A stretch of 64,000 nucleotides of DNA, taken from contig CM077158.1 of assembly GCA_039583875.1 (NCBI GenBank), forward strand, positions 118,789,900-118,853,899. Reading direction: 5' to 3'. A program made the translations under genes and the position numbers. Each line of letters opens with the position of its first letter. Position 1 is the stretch's first letter. Of this stretch, positions 46,064-58,394 are shown piece after piece. This DNA comes from Platanthera guangdongensis. Taxonomy: Eukaryota; Streptophyta; Magnoliopsida; Asparagales; Orchidaceae. The notes under the pieces were generated by a model, which searched no databases, was not told the DNA's origin, and saw nothing but the letters and a program-made list of their open reading frames with translations.

Positions 46064-47290
46064 TGGGCGGACAGCATTGGCGGACTAGGCGGACTGGGTG
46101 GACTGTTGTGTGCGGCCTGGTGGAAAGTCTAGTGGAAGCCGGCTGTTCTTCTGAGCGCGTTATATGGAAGTAGTCTGCGGACTATGCGGCCTGGTATCTG
46201 CGGACTAGCGTGTCCGCGGTGTGGGCTGTTGCGGACTGCTCTTAGAGCTTGGCTGAGGCCTTGTCAAGCTCTGGTGTTACAGCAGGTGCTTTGCTGTGGA
46301 GGTCGTTGGCGGACTGGTGTGTGGAGTCCGGGAGATGGCTGCTGCGTTGGGCAGGTGTGCGAGTGGCTGGCGGACTGCTGGCGGTCTGTGCTAGGGTGTT
46401 TGGCGGACGAGAGTTTATGTCCGCCATGCTCGCATTGGACTTTGATGGTTTTGGACTTGGTCACACTCTGTGCCAAGACCATGGTGTCCGCCGTATCCGC
46501 TAAGTCCGCTGTTGACCGGGCGAACTTGCTATCTGCCTTTGGTCGTGGACTTGTGGCGGATTGAGGTTTGAGTCTTGCGGACTGCCTCGGGTTTGTGCGG
46601 ACAACCATTGAAGGGGGTTGTTGTCCTGCAGTAGTAGGAGGCTTTGCGGGCTGATGCCTTGTCTGCATAGCTTCGGCGGACTGAAGTGGGTTCGCCAACG
46701 TTGTCTTGCTCCTTGAGGTTTTCCTTGGTATCCGGCTAAATCCTTGCGGACTCGACGGACAGTGTTTTGCTATCGCGCGGTCTAGGGCGGTGACCACACT
46801 CCTCACCTCGCCTATAAATAGGACCCCCCTGGCACATCTACAGTAACTTGAGTGAACAGTAAGTTGGGTTGGGCAAGGGGTTGCGGTCTCAGTTTGTCTG
46901 TCCGCGCGGATTGATTCAGGGCTGACGGTTTGCTGTGTGCAGGTCGCGCGGGTAGCTTCAAGGAGCCAGGAGTTTGGCTTTGACTTCGGTCAAGTACTTG
47001 TAAGTTGTGCGGTCTCTGCGGATTTAGCAGGAGGTCGCTCTGCGACTTGTCAACTCTGTTTCAACTTTGTCAGCTTCAATAACCTGTCCGCCGGCTTCAG
47101 GCGGGTAGGGGGTGTTCCTCAGTTCAGCTTCAGCAGGAGATGAATAACGGTGTGTCCGCGCGGCCTCGCGGCTTCGGCGGACTCCGTGGCTATTCGGCGG
47201 ATTGCAGCTTAGTTCGGGCGGTCTCGGCGACCTCGGCGACCTCGGCGGTCTCGGCGGACTCCGGTGCTGTCCGCCCGGCTTGGCTTTTGG
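46064..47290. repeat. GCGGAC/GTCCGC motif-rich stretch in G LTR
   Basis: About 25 GCGGA(C/T) or inverted (A/G)TCCGC words by hand count, often as GGCGGACTG, on both strands and on both sides of the TATA box. Confidence 0.8.
46813..46820 (+). promoter_or_regulatory. TATA box of element G LTR
   Basis: TATAAATA in a GC-rich context, about 700 bp before the PBS and in the expected place for a copia LTR promoter. Confidence 0.65.
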
Positions 47291-47516
47291 TGCTTTCTGT
47301 TTACAGCTATTTATACTAGCGAAATCATGTCTCGCTATGTATGCCTCGTGTTGTAAAGAAGTGAATGTATAAAAGATCTGTTTGTGCTTCCATTATTTGT
47401 TGGGATTAACCTTGTTCCTTGGTTTTCCGCTGGTTCAACGTGAGAACTGGGTAGTGCCGAAGATATTAATTTGGCGTTTGGGCTACCTTGCTGACCACGT
47501 TGAGAAAATTTTAACA

Positions 47517-47532
47517 TGGTATCAGAGCCAGG
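47517..47532 (+). other. Primer-binding site of element G
   Basis: TGGTATCAGAGCCAGG, a perfect tRNA-iMet type PBS, directly after the LTR. Confidence 0.9.
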
Positions 47533-47639
47533 TTCAGTTGCGTGAGCGGTAGTCAACCAGTGTTGTTACTCAGTGCTTGAGTGGTGATCAACCTGTGTTG
47601 TTGCTCGGAGCTTCTGAAAGATTGCCAACAGGTGTTGTA

Positions 47640-48520
47640 ATGGAAGGGAGTTTTGCAAGGGGTCTTGGCATTGAACTCTTAACACCGACTAACTTCAAGA
47701 AGTGGAAGTCATGCATGAAGAGTTATCTGCTTGGCGAGGAGTTGTGGGAAGTCGTCGGTGGTGACGACTTGCAGGAAGTCACGGCTGCGTTCGGTACTGC
47801 TGAGCAGGTTAGGCTCTGAAGAAGAACAGATGCCAAGGAGGAGTTCATTCTGAAGAGGGCCGTGTCTCCGGAACTGTTTGATCACATCATTGGATGTGAG
47901 TCAGCTGCTGATATTTGGACAACCATTGATGAGTTGTTTAATAGGAAGAATGTGGCGCGGCTTCAGTTCCTGGAGAATGAGTTAGCCAGGGAAACTCATG
48001 GAGAACTTTCCATCTCGAAGTACTTCTTAAAGATGAAGAGCTTGTGTGCTGAGCTGTCGGCACTGGATCCTGATGAGCCTATCTCTGAGGCTAAGATGAA
48101 AAAGGCACATAATCCGCGGCTTGCGGAAGGAGTATGTGGCCCTTGTGACATCTATTCAAGGATGGGCTACTCAGCCGTATTTGCTGGAGCTGGAGAATCT
48201 GCTTGCATCGCAGGAGAGCTTGGCAAGGCAGATGGCTGGAGTGAACCTGAATTAGGAAGGCAGCGAAGTTCTCTTCTCAGACAAGAAGAAAGGATGTGAA
48301 GGGAAGAAGAAGAAGAAGGTGCAGGTCGCTGGTGAGAAGGAGTCTTCAACTTCATATCAGTCGGAGAGGAGTAATGTTCCTAAGGACTTGAAGAAGAACT
48401 TGAAGTGCTACTGGTGTCATCAGCGAGGGCACTTCAAGCGGGACTGCAAGGTCAAACTGCAGCCTGGCCATGCTGCGGGAAAGGAGGAAGCTTGCTCAAG
48501 AAGTGAAGAAGCAGAATGGG
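47640..48520 (+). pseudogene. Gag of element G
   Basis: Likely start MEGSFARGLGIELLTPTNF at 47640. Gag fold: FKKWKSCMKSYLLGEELWEV, then a TGA at 47817-47819, then DIWTTIDELFNRKNVARLQFLENEL and MKSLCAELSAL. A one-base gain in an A run near 48100 shifts the frame, which recovers before KKNLKCYWCHQRGHFKRDC, the zinc knuckle near 48405-48450. The start was chosen because the upstream in-frame ATG (47577) lies too close to the PBS and precedes non-gag-like residues. Confidence 0.87.
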
Positions 48521-49191
48521 GCGGAGCTTTTATGACGGGCACTTGTGTCCGGGCCTTGTCTGCTGAGGACTTCTACGGCGAGTGGATCATGGACTCCGGG
48601 TGCGGTCATCACCTCACCGGAGACAAGTCGAACTTCACCTCCATGCAGGCATATTCAGGTAATGAAGCTATTATCACTACTGATAATACTGTTTATGTAA
48701 TAGAGAAAGAGAGGGTCGTGTCTTTGGGTAGTGATCATGGGCCACTCACGTTAAGGAGTGTGTATCACGTGTCGGGCATGAAGAAAAACCTCTTCTCGAT
48801 GACCAATGCGGTGGACACTTGTTATCACGTTCTGTTTGGCCCAATAGACGTGAGGTTCCTTCGCAACGTATCAGCAGTGAAGGCTGATGTTGCTCATGTA
48901 GGGAGGAGGGTGAAGAACTTCTTTGTTCTTGCCACCAATTCTTATGTTGATCGTATGAGTGCCAATGATAGCGCTGCTATCTGGCATGAGGGGCTGGGGC
49001 ATGTTGGAATAGACAAGTTGAAGGCAATGGCTAGTAGAAGTTTGGTGAAGGGGTTGCCTAAGATGTCTTCCTTTGGTGACGGGCATGTTTGCGCGGGCTG
49101 TCAATACGGTAAGGCACATCGCCTTCCATTTGTTAAATCACAAACAAGGAGCAAGAAACCATTGGAGTGCATTCATGGCGACTTGATGTGA
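48521..49191 (+). pseudogene. Protease and integrase N-terminus of element G
   Basis: Protease active site WIMDSGCGHHLTGDKSNF near 48580-48640, then the pre-integrase zinc part WHEGLGHVGIDKLK and CAGCQYGKAHRLPF (about 48980-49130). The frame runs through IHGDLM, which contains the first integrase D, and stops at a TGA (49188-49190) where a W codon is likely. Confidence 0.88.
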
Positions 49192-50070
49192 CCGACGATT
49201 ACTGCCAGTATTGGTGGAAGCAGATACATGCTTGTCTTGGTTGATGACTACTCAAGGTATACTTGGGTGTACTTCTTAAAGGAGAAGTCGGAAGCCTTCC
49301 GTTTGTTTGTGGAGTTTAAGGAGTTGGTAGAAGGCCGGATTGTCTTGCGAATTAAGAAGCTTAGAACTGATAACGGGGGTGAGTTTGTGTCCTCCGAGTT
49401 TTCTAACTTCTGCAGGAAGCACAGGATCCAACGAGAGCTTACTTGTGCTCACACTCCACAACAAAATGGGGTAGCGGAGCAGAAGATCCGTCATCTGATG
49501 GAGACCTGCAAATGCTGGCTTTATGCGAAAGATATCCCAAGGTCCTTTTGGGCGGAGGGGATGTCTTGTGCTGCTTATGTCATCAACCAGATTCCACTCA
49601 GCCCTATCAACATGAAGACTCCTATTGAGCTGTTGCTGAAGGAGAAGCCGAGTGTGGGACACCTTCGGGTGTTCAGTTCAACTTGCTACGTGCATGTCCC
49701 GGATGCTTCACGGACTAAGCTGGATGCGAAGGCAATGAAGCTCGTCTTTGTTGGCTATGATGAGCGGAATAAGGGATGAAAATGAATGGACCCTGTGACG
49801 AAGAAGTTCGTGGTGTCCAGAGACATTGTCTTTGACGAGCTGACGTCATATGGAGGTGGCTCGGTTGAGCTAACCGGAAGTAGCAATGTTGATGAAGAAC
49901 CGGTGGTGGCTGTTGAAGGCTTGGAAGAGGAGCTTGCTGTTTCACCAGCAGCTCATGTTGCTTCTAACACCGAGGCTGAGCCTTCTAGCTCAGGAAGCAG
50001 GGGGAGCACTGCTCAATGCTTGCCCCAGGTAGGAGTTGAGCCCGAAGAAGCAACAAAAGCAGTGAGCAAG
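49192..50070 (+). pseudogene. Integrase core of element G
   Basis: Continues in the same frame: MLVLVDDYSRYTWVYFLKEK, the second D in LRTDNGGEFVSS and the E in GVAEQKIRHLMETCK, followed by the copia region LRVFSSTCYVHVPD and KLVFVGYDERNKG. Stops at 49777-49779 and two codons later. The linker toward RT (DPVTKKFVVSRDIVFDE) then runs into element E at 50071. Confidence 0.9.
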
Positions 50071-52054
50071 TGAAAGAAATTATACCTAATCACCTAGGGG
50101 GGGGGGGTAAATAGGTGACTTAATCTTTTTAAACTTTTTAGGGCAGATTTCAGTTTATATCTCATAATTATAACTAATTCTACACAGCAGTCAATCAGCA
50201 ATCACAGCACTCAATCAAGCACACAGTGAACACACAAATTTATAGTGGTTCCCCAAGGTTTGGGTACATCCACTTTCCCCCTTCGCCTATCTAGTAGAGT
50301 ACTAGATTCAGCCAAACTCCTCCATTATCTCAGATCCTCAGATCTTACACTCAGAACCCAAAATGGTTCCTACAGCTCAGGCCCAAGGCCCTACAACTCA
50401 GTCTTCTCCAAAGACCTACACTCAGCCACAACAGGCCTACACTTAGCCACAACAGGCCTACACTCAGCCACAACAGGCCTACACTCAGAGAATTAGATCT
50501 CCTACACTCAGGCACACAGGCCCTACCACTCAGCCTTTATAATTACAGGCTTACAACTCAGATCCCTAAGGATCCTACAAGAAATTTAGAATACAAAGAA
50601 TTTTCCTATAACTCAGATAATAGAGAGAAGAGTTGATAGGTTCTTGATGAGTTCTTGGAAGAACTCTGCTGAGAACAATCTCACTTGGCTTTTCTTCAAA
50701 GCTTATTGAATGTAGAACTCAATAGGATTGATTCTCTACAGTTGATCTTCAATCACTGCAACTTAAGATTCAGAACTAAGTCTGAACCCTTCTTCACAGC
50801 CGGGTTCCAACGGCTGTCTTCTTGGATGGAGCACTCTCTCTCTCCAACTAGATCTTCTTCTGTGTTTCTCTTGTTGATTGATCATCTCTATCTGTTGATA
50901 GAATAAGCCTATTTATAGGCCTTCTTCATGGTGACCGGCTAATCCGGTTCCTAACAGCTTTCTGACAACTCTGACAGGTGCAGTAGACCGGATGGAATGA
51001 CAGCTGTCAAGTCATCCAGTCAGTTCTTGAAATGTCTGTAACTGTCTGAAAGTGTCGAGACAGTCTGTCTTGAAGTGTCGACACTTATAGACTAAGTGTC
51101 GACACAAGTAGACTAAGTGTCGACACTAGCCTTCAAGGTGTCGACACAACTCCTTGTGTTGTAGAATTCACTTCTCGACACAGCTTCATCATGTGTCGAC
51201 ACTGATAATGTGTGTCGACACAAGTCCTTGTTCTTCAGTACTTTGTTGAATTCTTGTAAGTGTCGACACAACTCCTTTGTGTCGACACATCTTCATGTGT
51301 TGAACTTATTCAGTGTCGACACATCTTCTTGGTGTCGACACTTGTCTTCTGTGTTGATACTTTCTGAGTGTCGACACTTCTCCTTGTATCGACACATTCT
51401 TCTTCTGTTGAGACTTTGGCTGAGTGTCGACACATTCCCCTTTGTGTCGACACTTGTACTTAGAATTTTGTTGAACTTTGTTAAGTGTCGACACAGCTCC
51501 TTGTGTCGACACTTTCTTCATGTATTGAGTCTTCTGCTAAGTGTCGACACATTCTTTCTTGTGTCGACACTTTCTTCATGTACTGAGTCTTCTGCTGTGT
51601 GTCGACACATTCCTCTGGGTGTCGACACTTATACTTAGACTCTGCTGACTTTCACTGAGTGTCGACACAGCCTCCAAGTGTCGACACTTTCTAATATAGA
51701 CACAGTTCCTCTAGGTGTCGACACTGCTTCTTGTGTCGACACTTTCTGTCTGGTGTCGACTCTGCATCCCTGGTGTCGACACAACTACTCCAAGTGTCGA
51801 CACTGCTTCTCTGGGAGTCGACACAAGTACTCCAAGTGTCGACACTGCTTCTCTGGGTGTCGACACAAGTCTTCTTAAGTGTCGACACTTTCCTTCTGCG
51901 TGTCGACACATGGACTTAGAATCTTTTCTGCTTTCCCTGCTAATACTTAACCTGCACAACACAACTCAAAACACATCAAATACATTTTGATGTATATCAT
52001 TGAGTAAGGTGAGGCTTCTTCAAATCAGGTACATTTAAACCAATGTACCCAACA
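50071..52054 (-). repeat. Element E 3' LTR
   Basis: Starts TGTTGGGTACATTGG on the minus strand and ends TATAATTTCTTTCA. U3 array 51076-51910, TATA-like TATAAATA (50917-50910) inside GCCTATAAATAGGC, CTGAGTGTAG repeats at about 50417-50513, hairpin 50090-50118. Confidence 0.92.
51076..51910. repeat. GTGTCGACAC array (element E 3' LTR)
   Basis: About two dozen exact copies, paired as in element A. ORFs across it are repeats of VDT, CRH or STL and are not genes. Confidence 0.9.
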
Positions 52055-52068
52055 ATCTCCCCCTATTT
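52055..52068 (-). other. Polypurine tract of element E
   Basis: AAATAGGGGGAGAT on the minus strand, identical to that of element A. Confidence 0.85.
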
Positions 52069-52329
52069 GGAGAAGTCATAACCCTTAGTCAATGATATAC
52101 ACCATACATAACAAAATCACAGTATGATGTAAACAGGATTATACAATCAGGGAAAACATAAACATGTATTAAACAAACATGTATACATAGAAATCATTTC
52201 AAAACAATTATGAAATAGATTTATAACACATCACATTGTTCTAACACTTTGTCATATTCATTATACAAAAATTTACAGAGTGTTTTAAAATCAAAATATT
52301 ACAACTGTAAACTCAAGATGAATTCTATC

Positions 52330-55157
52330 CTATTTTTGCTCAGCATCCTTGATCACTATGCCCTTTCCAGACTGTATCTTGGCTTGTATAGGGGCTTCAG
52401 CATCTTCAGTATCAGCAGGCTTTTTCCCTTTCAGCTCCTTCTTCTTTAGCTTCTCAGCTTTAATCTTTTGCCTCTCAAAGTAATGATATGGCTTGGGAAA
52501 GTACTTGCTAGGCTCTTGGGCAGTAGGAGGTAGCTTTCCCATCTTTGCCTTTCTTCTATATTGCACTATGGCTTCTTGCCTGGACTCATGCTTTCTATAT
52601 TCTAGTTCAGAATACCACTTATTTCTATCTTGAGTATTATCCTTGGCAACCTTCCATGCAGTTAAGATAATATTTCTTGAAGTGGGGCTCCACTGTTCAA
52701 AATCAGGCCTTTGTTCAGCTTGCTCTCTGAACCTCTTCTTAGACAGTTGAGTCTCTTATTCTTTGAGCAAAGCTTCTTGTTCTTTTAGCATAGCCTCAGA
52801 TACTGGCTGAACCACTTTTTCTAGAATAACATTTTGCTTGCCCTCAGGTGGGCTATACATTGTCTGGATATCAGCTTGTATCATATCAAAGTCTGGTGGA
52901 GGATAGATTACTTGAGCTACTTCAGGTTGCTCACCTCCAAGATAGGCAGGATTAACTCCAGACTCTGCTACATTATCATCATCACATAAAGGAGGATAAC
53001 CAAGAGTAGCTCTGATAGAATTAGAAATCCACTTGGCATGATCAGAGCTGGCTTTGACTAACACCCTCTCCCCCTTTATGACTTCTCTTTTCATGTGATC
53101 TCTTAGATCATCCTTTTGAAATCTGATTTGTGCATTAAGATAATTGACTCCATCCTTGTAGAAAGGTTTTAACCTTTGGAGTTTTTCTGAGATCAGCTTC
53201 TGAGAGTTTTCAATAGCAGAAGTAACATCAGATATGCCCTCTTGTAAAGCTTTATCAAACTCTGCCTTTGCAGTAGCAGTAGATGTAGTTTGTCCAGCAG
53301 CTATATTCTTTATCTCAGTGACAATTGCATTGTGGGATTCTGTCAAATTATCATTCATCCTTATCTGATTCTCCAGAACATATCCTTGCTTCATTGCAAT
53401 GTCATCTACTTGAGCTTTTATCTTCTCTTGATGTGTAGCTAAGTATACCACTGCATTCCCTCCCTTGTGGAAGTAGTCAGTCATTTACTTTTTATTTAGA
53501 TTCATCTCAAATCTTATGGACTTAATGTCCTGGGCCAGATCAAACTGTAGAGATTTTTGCCCTTCATCCACATATTTTTCAAGAGCTTTCCTTTGCTCAT
53601 CAAGCTTGATTTGCATAGCAACCATCATGGAACTGAAAACTGTTGATGGTGTTGGCTATGGTGTTGGCTGTGGTACTATAGTTTGCAGAGCTTTCTTATA
53701 AGTCTGGCTTCTCCTCTTGAAGACTTGGAATTTTCTTTCCTTTGCTCTTGCAGTCTCCACATCTTCAGAAGCAGATGTGTTGGTTATCTCTACCCTCTCC
53801 CTAGGTAGCTCCTCAACAGCTTTTTGTTGCTTTGGCTCTTTCCTTGGAGGTTCTTCAACAAGTATTACTTGCTCCCCCTCAACTTGGGACTTCTCCCCCT
53901 CAGCAGCAGCACTTTCCTTTTCAAAGTCTGTTTGGTCCAGATTAAGGAAGAGATCTTCCATTGTAAATTCTTGTTGAGGAAGAGATGGAGATTCTCTTGG
54001 CTCATCAACTACTTGATCAGATACAACATGAGTTGCAACAGATGTGTCCTCCATGACAACATCTGGGAGTTGACTATCAATCTGAGGTTGCTGATTAGCA
54101 TCAGATAAGTTGTCAATTATAACTTCACTCTCAATAAGGAAATCTAATTGATTGATTTCTGAGATTACCTCAAGGATAGTGTGGGTTGCTTGCTCACTTT
54201 CTAGTGGAGTTGGCTCTTCCACTACTAGTGGCTCCCCCTGGATAGAATCCTGGTGAATTGGGCTAGCTTGAGGTAGCTTCCCCTGCCTCTCTGCAACTTC
54301 TTGTTGAGCTGGAGACTTCCCAGCATCTCTAGTGTCTTCTTCATCAGGAGTGAAGACAACATGCTCCTCAGAGCTGCTAGATGAATCCTGAGCCACTGGG
54401 GCTATCTTCTTCTTCTTCTTTTGAGGTGTTACCTTCTCAGGTGTTGGCATCTCCTTAGTCAAGACCCTATCCCATCTAGATAAGAGTCTCATGTCCATCT
54501 TTCTCATGTGGTTGATCTTTGATCCAGCAGCTTGACTCATTACTTCTGGTATACTACCAGCCAAGTAAAGACTTAGTATTCTACCCAAATTGGGTTTCTT
54601 CAGACTCTCTTTAATCTTATCAAAGACTACTACAGACCAATCAGTTTTCAATGTGAAGATAATCCTTGTCATATGATTGAACATATGGGCTGATACCGTG
54701 TCATGCCCTCCAGGCTTACTCAAGATCACTTTGCCAACAATTTCTGAGAGAAATTTGCCTTGGCTGTTCATCCCCTTTCTATTGAATACTGTTCCAATTT
54801 TCATATTGGAATCCAGACCACACCATGTTAAAGCTTCTCTGATCTTAGATGCAGTAACTTCATCTCTTCCTTTGTCCTTGGTAGATTTAGGACCTTTATC
54901 AAACTTTTAGGTGAGACCTTCACCTTTTCTCCATGAACCCTGAACTTTATCTTGAGTCCAGAGTCGTCTAGGGTTGCTCCACTTAGAAATTCCAATACTT
55001 CTTTCTTCCATATTTTGGTTGGCTCTGAAACAAGAAAATCTAACCCTGAGTTTGCGACTAGGGTTACCACAATCTTGATCTCCAATTCTGCATCATCAAA
55101 CGCATGCCGCACCAGTTCATAGCCTTCATTTACGTTCTCTTCGAGCTTGGGAGCCAT
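52330..55157 (-). pseudogene. Env-like additional ORF of element E
   Basis: Orthologue of 4449-7277, starting MAPKLEENVNEGYELVRHAF at 55157. A one-base loss near 54870 shifts the frame. After it one frame continues to 52330 with stops at 53656-53658, 53485-53487 and 52756-52758. It has the same domain order as A: globular first third, acidic E/S/P-rich middle, coiled-coil-like charged C-terminal half. There is no visible signal peptide or membrane anchor. Conservation between A and E is high over the full length, including the acidic part. Confidence 0.82.
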
Positions 55158-55263
55158 TAGGGTTTGAGAAATTTGAATTGAGAGAAGAGAGGTGTCGACA
55201 CACAAGTTTGGTCGCGAAACTTTGGTGAGCATGTCGACAGACAATGGCGAAATCATATTTATA
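55158..55263 (-). promoter_or_regulatory. Candidate internal promoter of the env-like ORF (element E)
   Basis: A perfect TATAAATA on the minus strand (55263-55256) lies 99 bases before the ATG. A CT-rich leader and AAACCCTAATGG at the start codon follow. AAACCCTA is a telo-box word common in plant promoters and leaders. A GTGTCGACAC lies between the TATA box and the ATG, and about ten more lie upstream. Confidence 0.6.
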
Positions 55264-55638
55264 CCTTTCCAGTATTGAAGATGAAAGGGCACGTTAACTA
55301 ACTTAAATTGTGTCGACACTGATGAAAAGTGTCGACACAGACTTATAATGTCTCGACACACTGTGTCGACACAAGTTTAGTCGACAGATTATATGTGTCG
55401 ACACTTGTTTATGTGTCGACACCACTTAACTCGACACTTAGTCGAGACTTTACTTAGATAATTTTGTGTAAATTCTAAGTATCGACACCACCTTGGTTGT
55501 GTCGACATTGACCCTGTATGTGTCGACACTAATTTTCTGAAGTGTCGAAACTAACTTCCTATATGTGTCGACACCTTTTACTTGATGTGTCGACACCACT
55601 TTTCTGTGTCGACACAGATAACTCTGTGTGTTGACACC
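55193..55638. repeat. Internal GTGTCGACAC array upstream of the env-like ORF (element E)
   Basis: About 11 exact copies plus variants, at matching positions to 7313-7757 in element A. Confidence 0.88.
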
Positions 55639-55770
55639 TTTTTACTTAGCCATTTCTGTAAATTTATTCTAAGTTTATCATACCTAATTCAATTTTGAAT
55701 CTATTGAATTTGGTTTCTTCTACGGGCTTAGTATACATGTCAGCTAGTTGATTATCTGTATTTACATACT

Positions 55771-57250
55771 CTAATGATATATCTTTTTTTTTACATGTTC
55801 CCTTAGAAAATGATATTTTATCTCAATATGTTTAGTTCTAATATGGGAAACAGGATTGTTAGCAATAGATATAGCACTAGTAGAATCACAAAACAGTGGT
55901 GTTCTACTTACTTGAATACCATAATCCTCAAGCTGATGTTGTATCCATAGAAGTTGAGCACAGTAACTTCCTGCAGCCACATATTCTGATTCTGCTGTGG
56001 AGATAGCCACACTTGCTTGCTTCTTGCTACTCCATGATATCAGTCTTCCACCTAGGAATTGACAGGTTCCAGTTGTACTTTTTTTGTCTTCTTTACAGCC
56101 TACAAAATCTGCATCTGAATAACCTGTTAGTTCAAAGTCTCCATTCCTAGGGTACCAAAGGCCTAGATAAGGAGTGTCCTTTAGATATCTCAGAATCCTT
56201 TTGACTGCTGTCAAATGAGACTCTTTAGGGCATGCTTGGTACCTAGCGTAGACACATGTAGCATACATGATATCTGGTCTACTTGCAGTCAAATACACTA
56301 GGGAGCCAACTATCCCTCTATACCAAGTCTCATCTATAGGTTTCCCTGCATCATCTTTGCTAAGAGACGTACTTGACCCCATAGGAGTCTTCATGGTACT
56401 GGATGAATCCATACCAAACTTCCTTATTAATTCTAGGGTGAACTTACACTGGCATATGGATAAACCATTCTCAGTCTGTCTAACCTGGAGACCCAAGAAG
56501 AATTTAAGTTCCCCCATACCGCTCATCTCAAATTGTCCTTGCATAAGTTTTGCAAACTTTTTGCAAAGACTATTTTCAGTAGACCCAAATATGATGTCAT
56601 CTACATATATTTGGACTAGTATTATCTTGCCTCTGGATTCCATAAGGAATAGAGACTTGTCTATTTTCCCCCTTGTGAATTTATTCTCAATGAGGAAACT
56701 AGACAGGGTTTCATACCAAGCCCTAGGGGCTTGTTTTAACTCATACAATGCCTTTATAAGTCTATAGACATAATTAGGTTGAGTTGAATCAACAAAACCT
56801 GATGGCTGTTCCACATAGACCTCTTCTTTTAGATTACCATTCAAAAAGGCTGACTTAACATCCATTTGGTATACTTTAAAACCTTGATAGGTTGCATAGG
56901 CCAGGAACATCCTTATGGCTTCCAGTCTGGCTACTGGAGCAAAGGTTTGATCAAAGTCAATACCTTCTTCCTGCTTATATCCCTTAGCAACCAGTCTTGC
57001 TTTGTTCTTGACAATCACTCCATGTTCATCCATCTTGTTCCTAAAGATCCACTTGGTTCCAATTATGTTGTGGTCTCTTGGTTTAGGAACAAGCTCCCAG
57101 ACTTTGCATCTCTTGAACTGATTCAGCTCCTCTTGCATTGCCTCAATCCAATGAGGGTGTAGGATGGCTTCTTCAAACTTCTTTGGCTCTACTTGGGATA
57201 GGAAACTGGAGTAGAGTACTGCATTCAGATTTCTTCTCCTTGTTTGTACC
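55771..57250 (-). pseudogene. Reverse transcriptase and RNase H of element E
   Basis: A 455-codon open frame (57138-55771) covers [53 protein letters not shown], the catalytic [13 protein letters not shown] and RNase H with [36 protein letters not shown] and [15 protein letters not shown]. This is the most complete pol segment in the window. A frame change near 55790 spoils the last 40 codons, and a TAA at 57253-57255 separates it from integrase. Confidence 0.93.
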
Positions 57251-57252
57251 CC

Positions 57253-58334
57253 TTATCTTAGATCACCAATGATTTGATCTGCTGGATGATCTCTTAGATG
57301 TCTATTAGCTGGAGGCATCCTTGCTTCAGGTTGAACTCCTTCATCTTCTCCAACTTGCTGCACTCTTTGGTATTCTTCTGCATTAGGTACATGTAATACT
57401 CCCCCTGGACAACAGCCACTATCATCTACATACTGACTTGCAGTAGGTCCTTCTTCAATAGTGAGCTTGTCCATCTTCTTAGTTATACCTGAGGAGCTGC
57501 AAATACTTCTAGAAAACTCATGGTTAATAAGTCTATCTTCATCAAATACTACATGTACAGACTCTTCTACAACTTGAGTAGACAAGTTGTAGACTCTATA
57601 AGCCTTACTATTGGTGCTGTACCCAACAAAAATCCCCTCTTGAGACTTGGCAGCAAACTTGGTCAAGTAAGACTTACCATTGTTAAGTATAAATCACTTA
57701 CAACCAAAGATCTTGAAATAGGATATGTTTGGTTTTCTGCCTTTCACAATCTCATAGTGGGTCTTATTGTGGCTTTTAGTAATGATAGCCCTATTAATTA
57801 CAGGGCATGCAGTATTAACTGCCTCAGCCCAGAAATATTCTGGGAGAGATTTATCACTTAATAAGGTTCTACCACCCTCAATCAAAGTTCTATTTTTCCT
57901 CTCAGCAATGACATTTTGCTGAGGTGTTCTTGGTGAAGAAAACTCCTGAAATATCCCAAATTCTTCACATAGTTTTGTCATACTATCAGAATGGAATTCA
58001 GTACTATGGTCACTTCTTATTTTGACCACAGTACTGTCTAGGTCATTCTGAATTTGTTTGACAAAGCTATAGAAGATACTAGGTGTTTCAGATTTCTGTC
58101 TAAGGAAGAACACCCAGGAAAACCTTGAGTAGTCACCTACACCACAAAGGTATAGACCTTCCTACCTAGGCTGTGAACTGGCATAGGACCAAAGAGATCC
58201 ATATGCAAGAGGTATAAGCACCTCACAACATCTTTGATTTCAATGCTACTAAAGGTAGATCTAGTCTGCTTGCCCTTTTGACAAGCTGAGCATATTCCAT
58301 CTTTAATACACTTAACTTGAGGACCATTCCTCAC
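57253..58334 (-). pseudogene. Integrase of element E
   Basis: Zinc part CSACQKGKQTRS, LLHMDLFGPMPVH with the first D, KIRSDHSTEFHSD with the second D (the usual G after DH is S here) and TPQQNVIAERKNRTLIE with the E. A frame change near 58137 and a TGA at 57694-57696 interrupt it. Confidence 0.9.
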
Positions 58335-58394
58335 TAACTCTTTGCTATAGAGTTTGCCAATTGTCTTATAGTTGAGATGGGCTAGCCTCTTGTG

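Larger units (their letters stand above)
46015..47516 (+). repeat. Element G 5' LTR
   Basis: Starts TGTTGAAATTT and ends AAATTTTAACA, inverted copies of one another but for one base; the PBS follows directly. The TATA box CTATAAATAGG is at 46812-46822. It is GC-rich and packed with GCGGAC/GTCCGC words from about 46064 to 47290, with a CTCGGCGAC-type micro-repeat at about 47222-47262. ORFs across it are compositional artefacts. Confidence 0.85.
46015..50070 (+). mobile_element. Element G: Ty1/copia element, 5' part (cut by element E)
   Basis: 5' LTR, PBS, gag, protease and integrase on the plus strand. Element E interrupts it after the integrase, and its RT, RNase H and 3' LTR would lie beyond the window. 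Integrase directly after protease marks it as Ty1/copia. It is unrelated in LTR sequence to the A/C/E and F families. Nonsense changes and one frameshift make it inactive. Confidence 0.9.

Noticed and set aside
46184..46806. ORFs of 126 and 180 codons on opposite strands in the G LTR
   Set aside because: They are composition artefacts of a GC-rich, GCGGAC-repeated LTR, with no protein motif and overlap on both strands.
47517..47532. tRNA-like match
   Set aside because: It is a primer-binding site complementary to a tRNA 3' end. No tRNA cloverleaf surrounds it, and the same holds for the other PBS sites.
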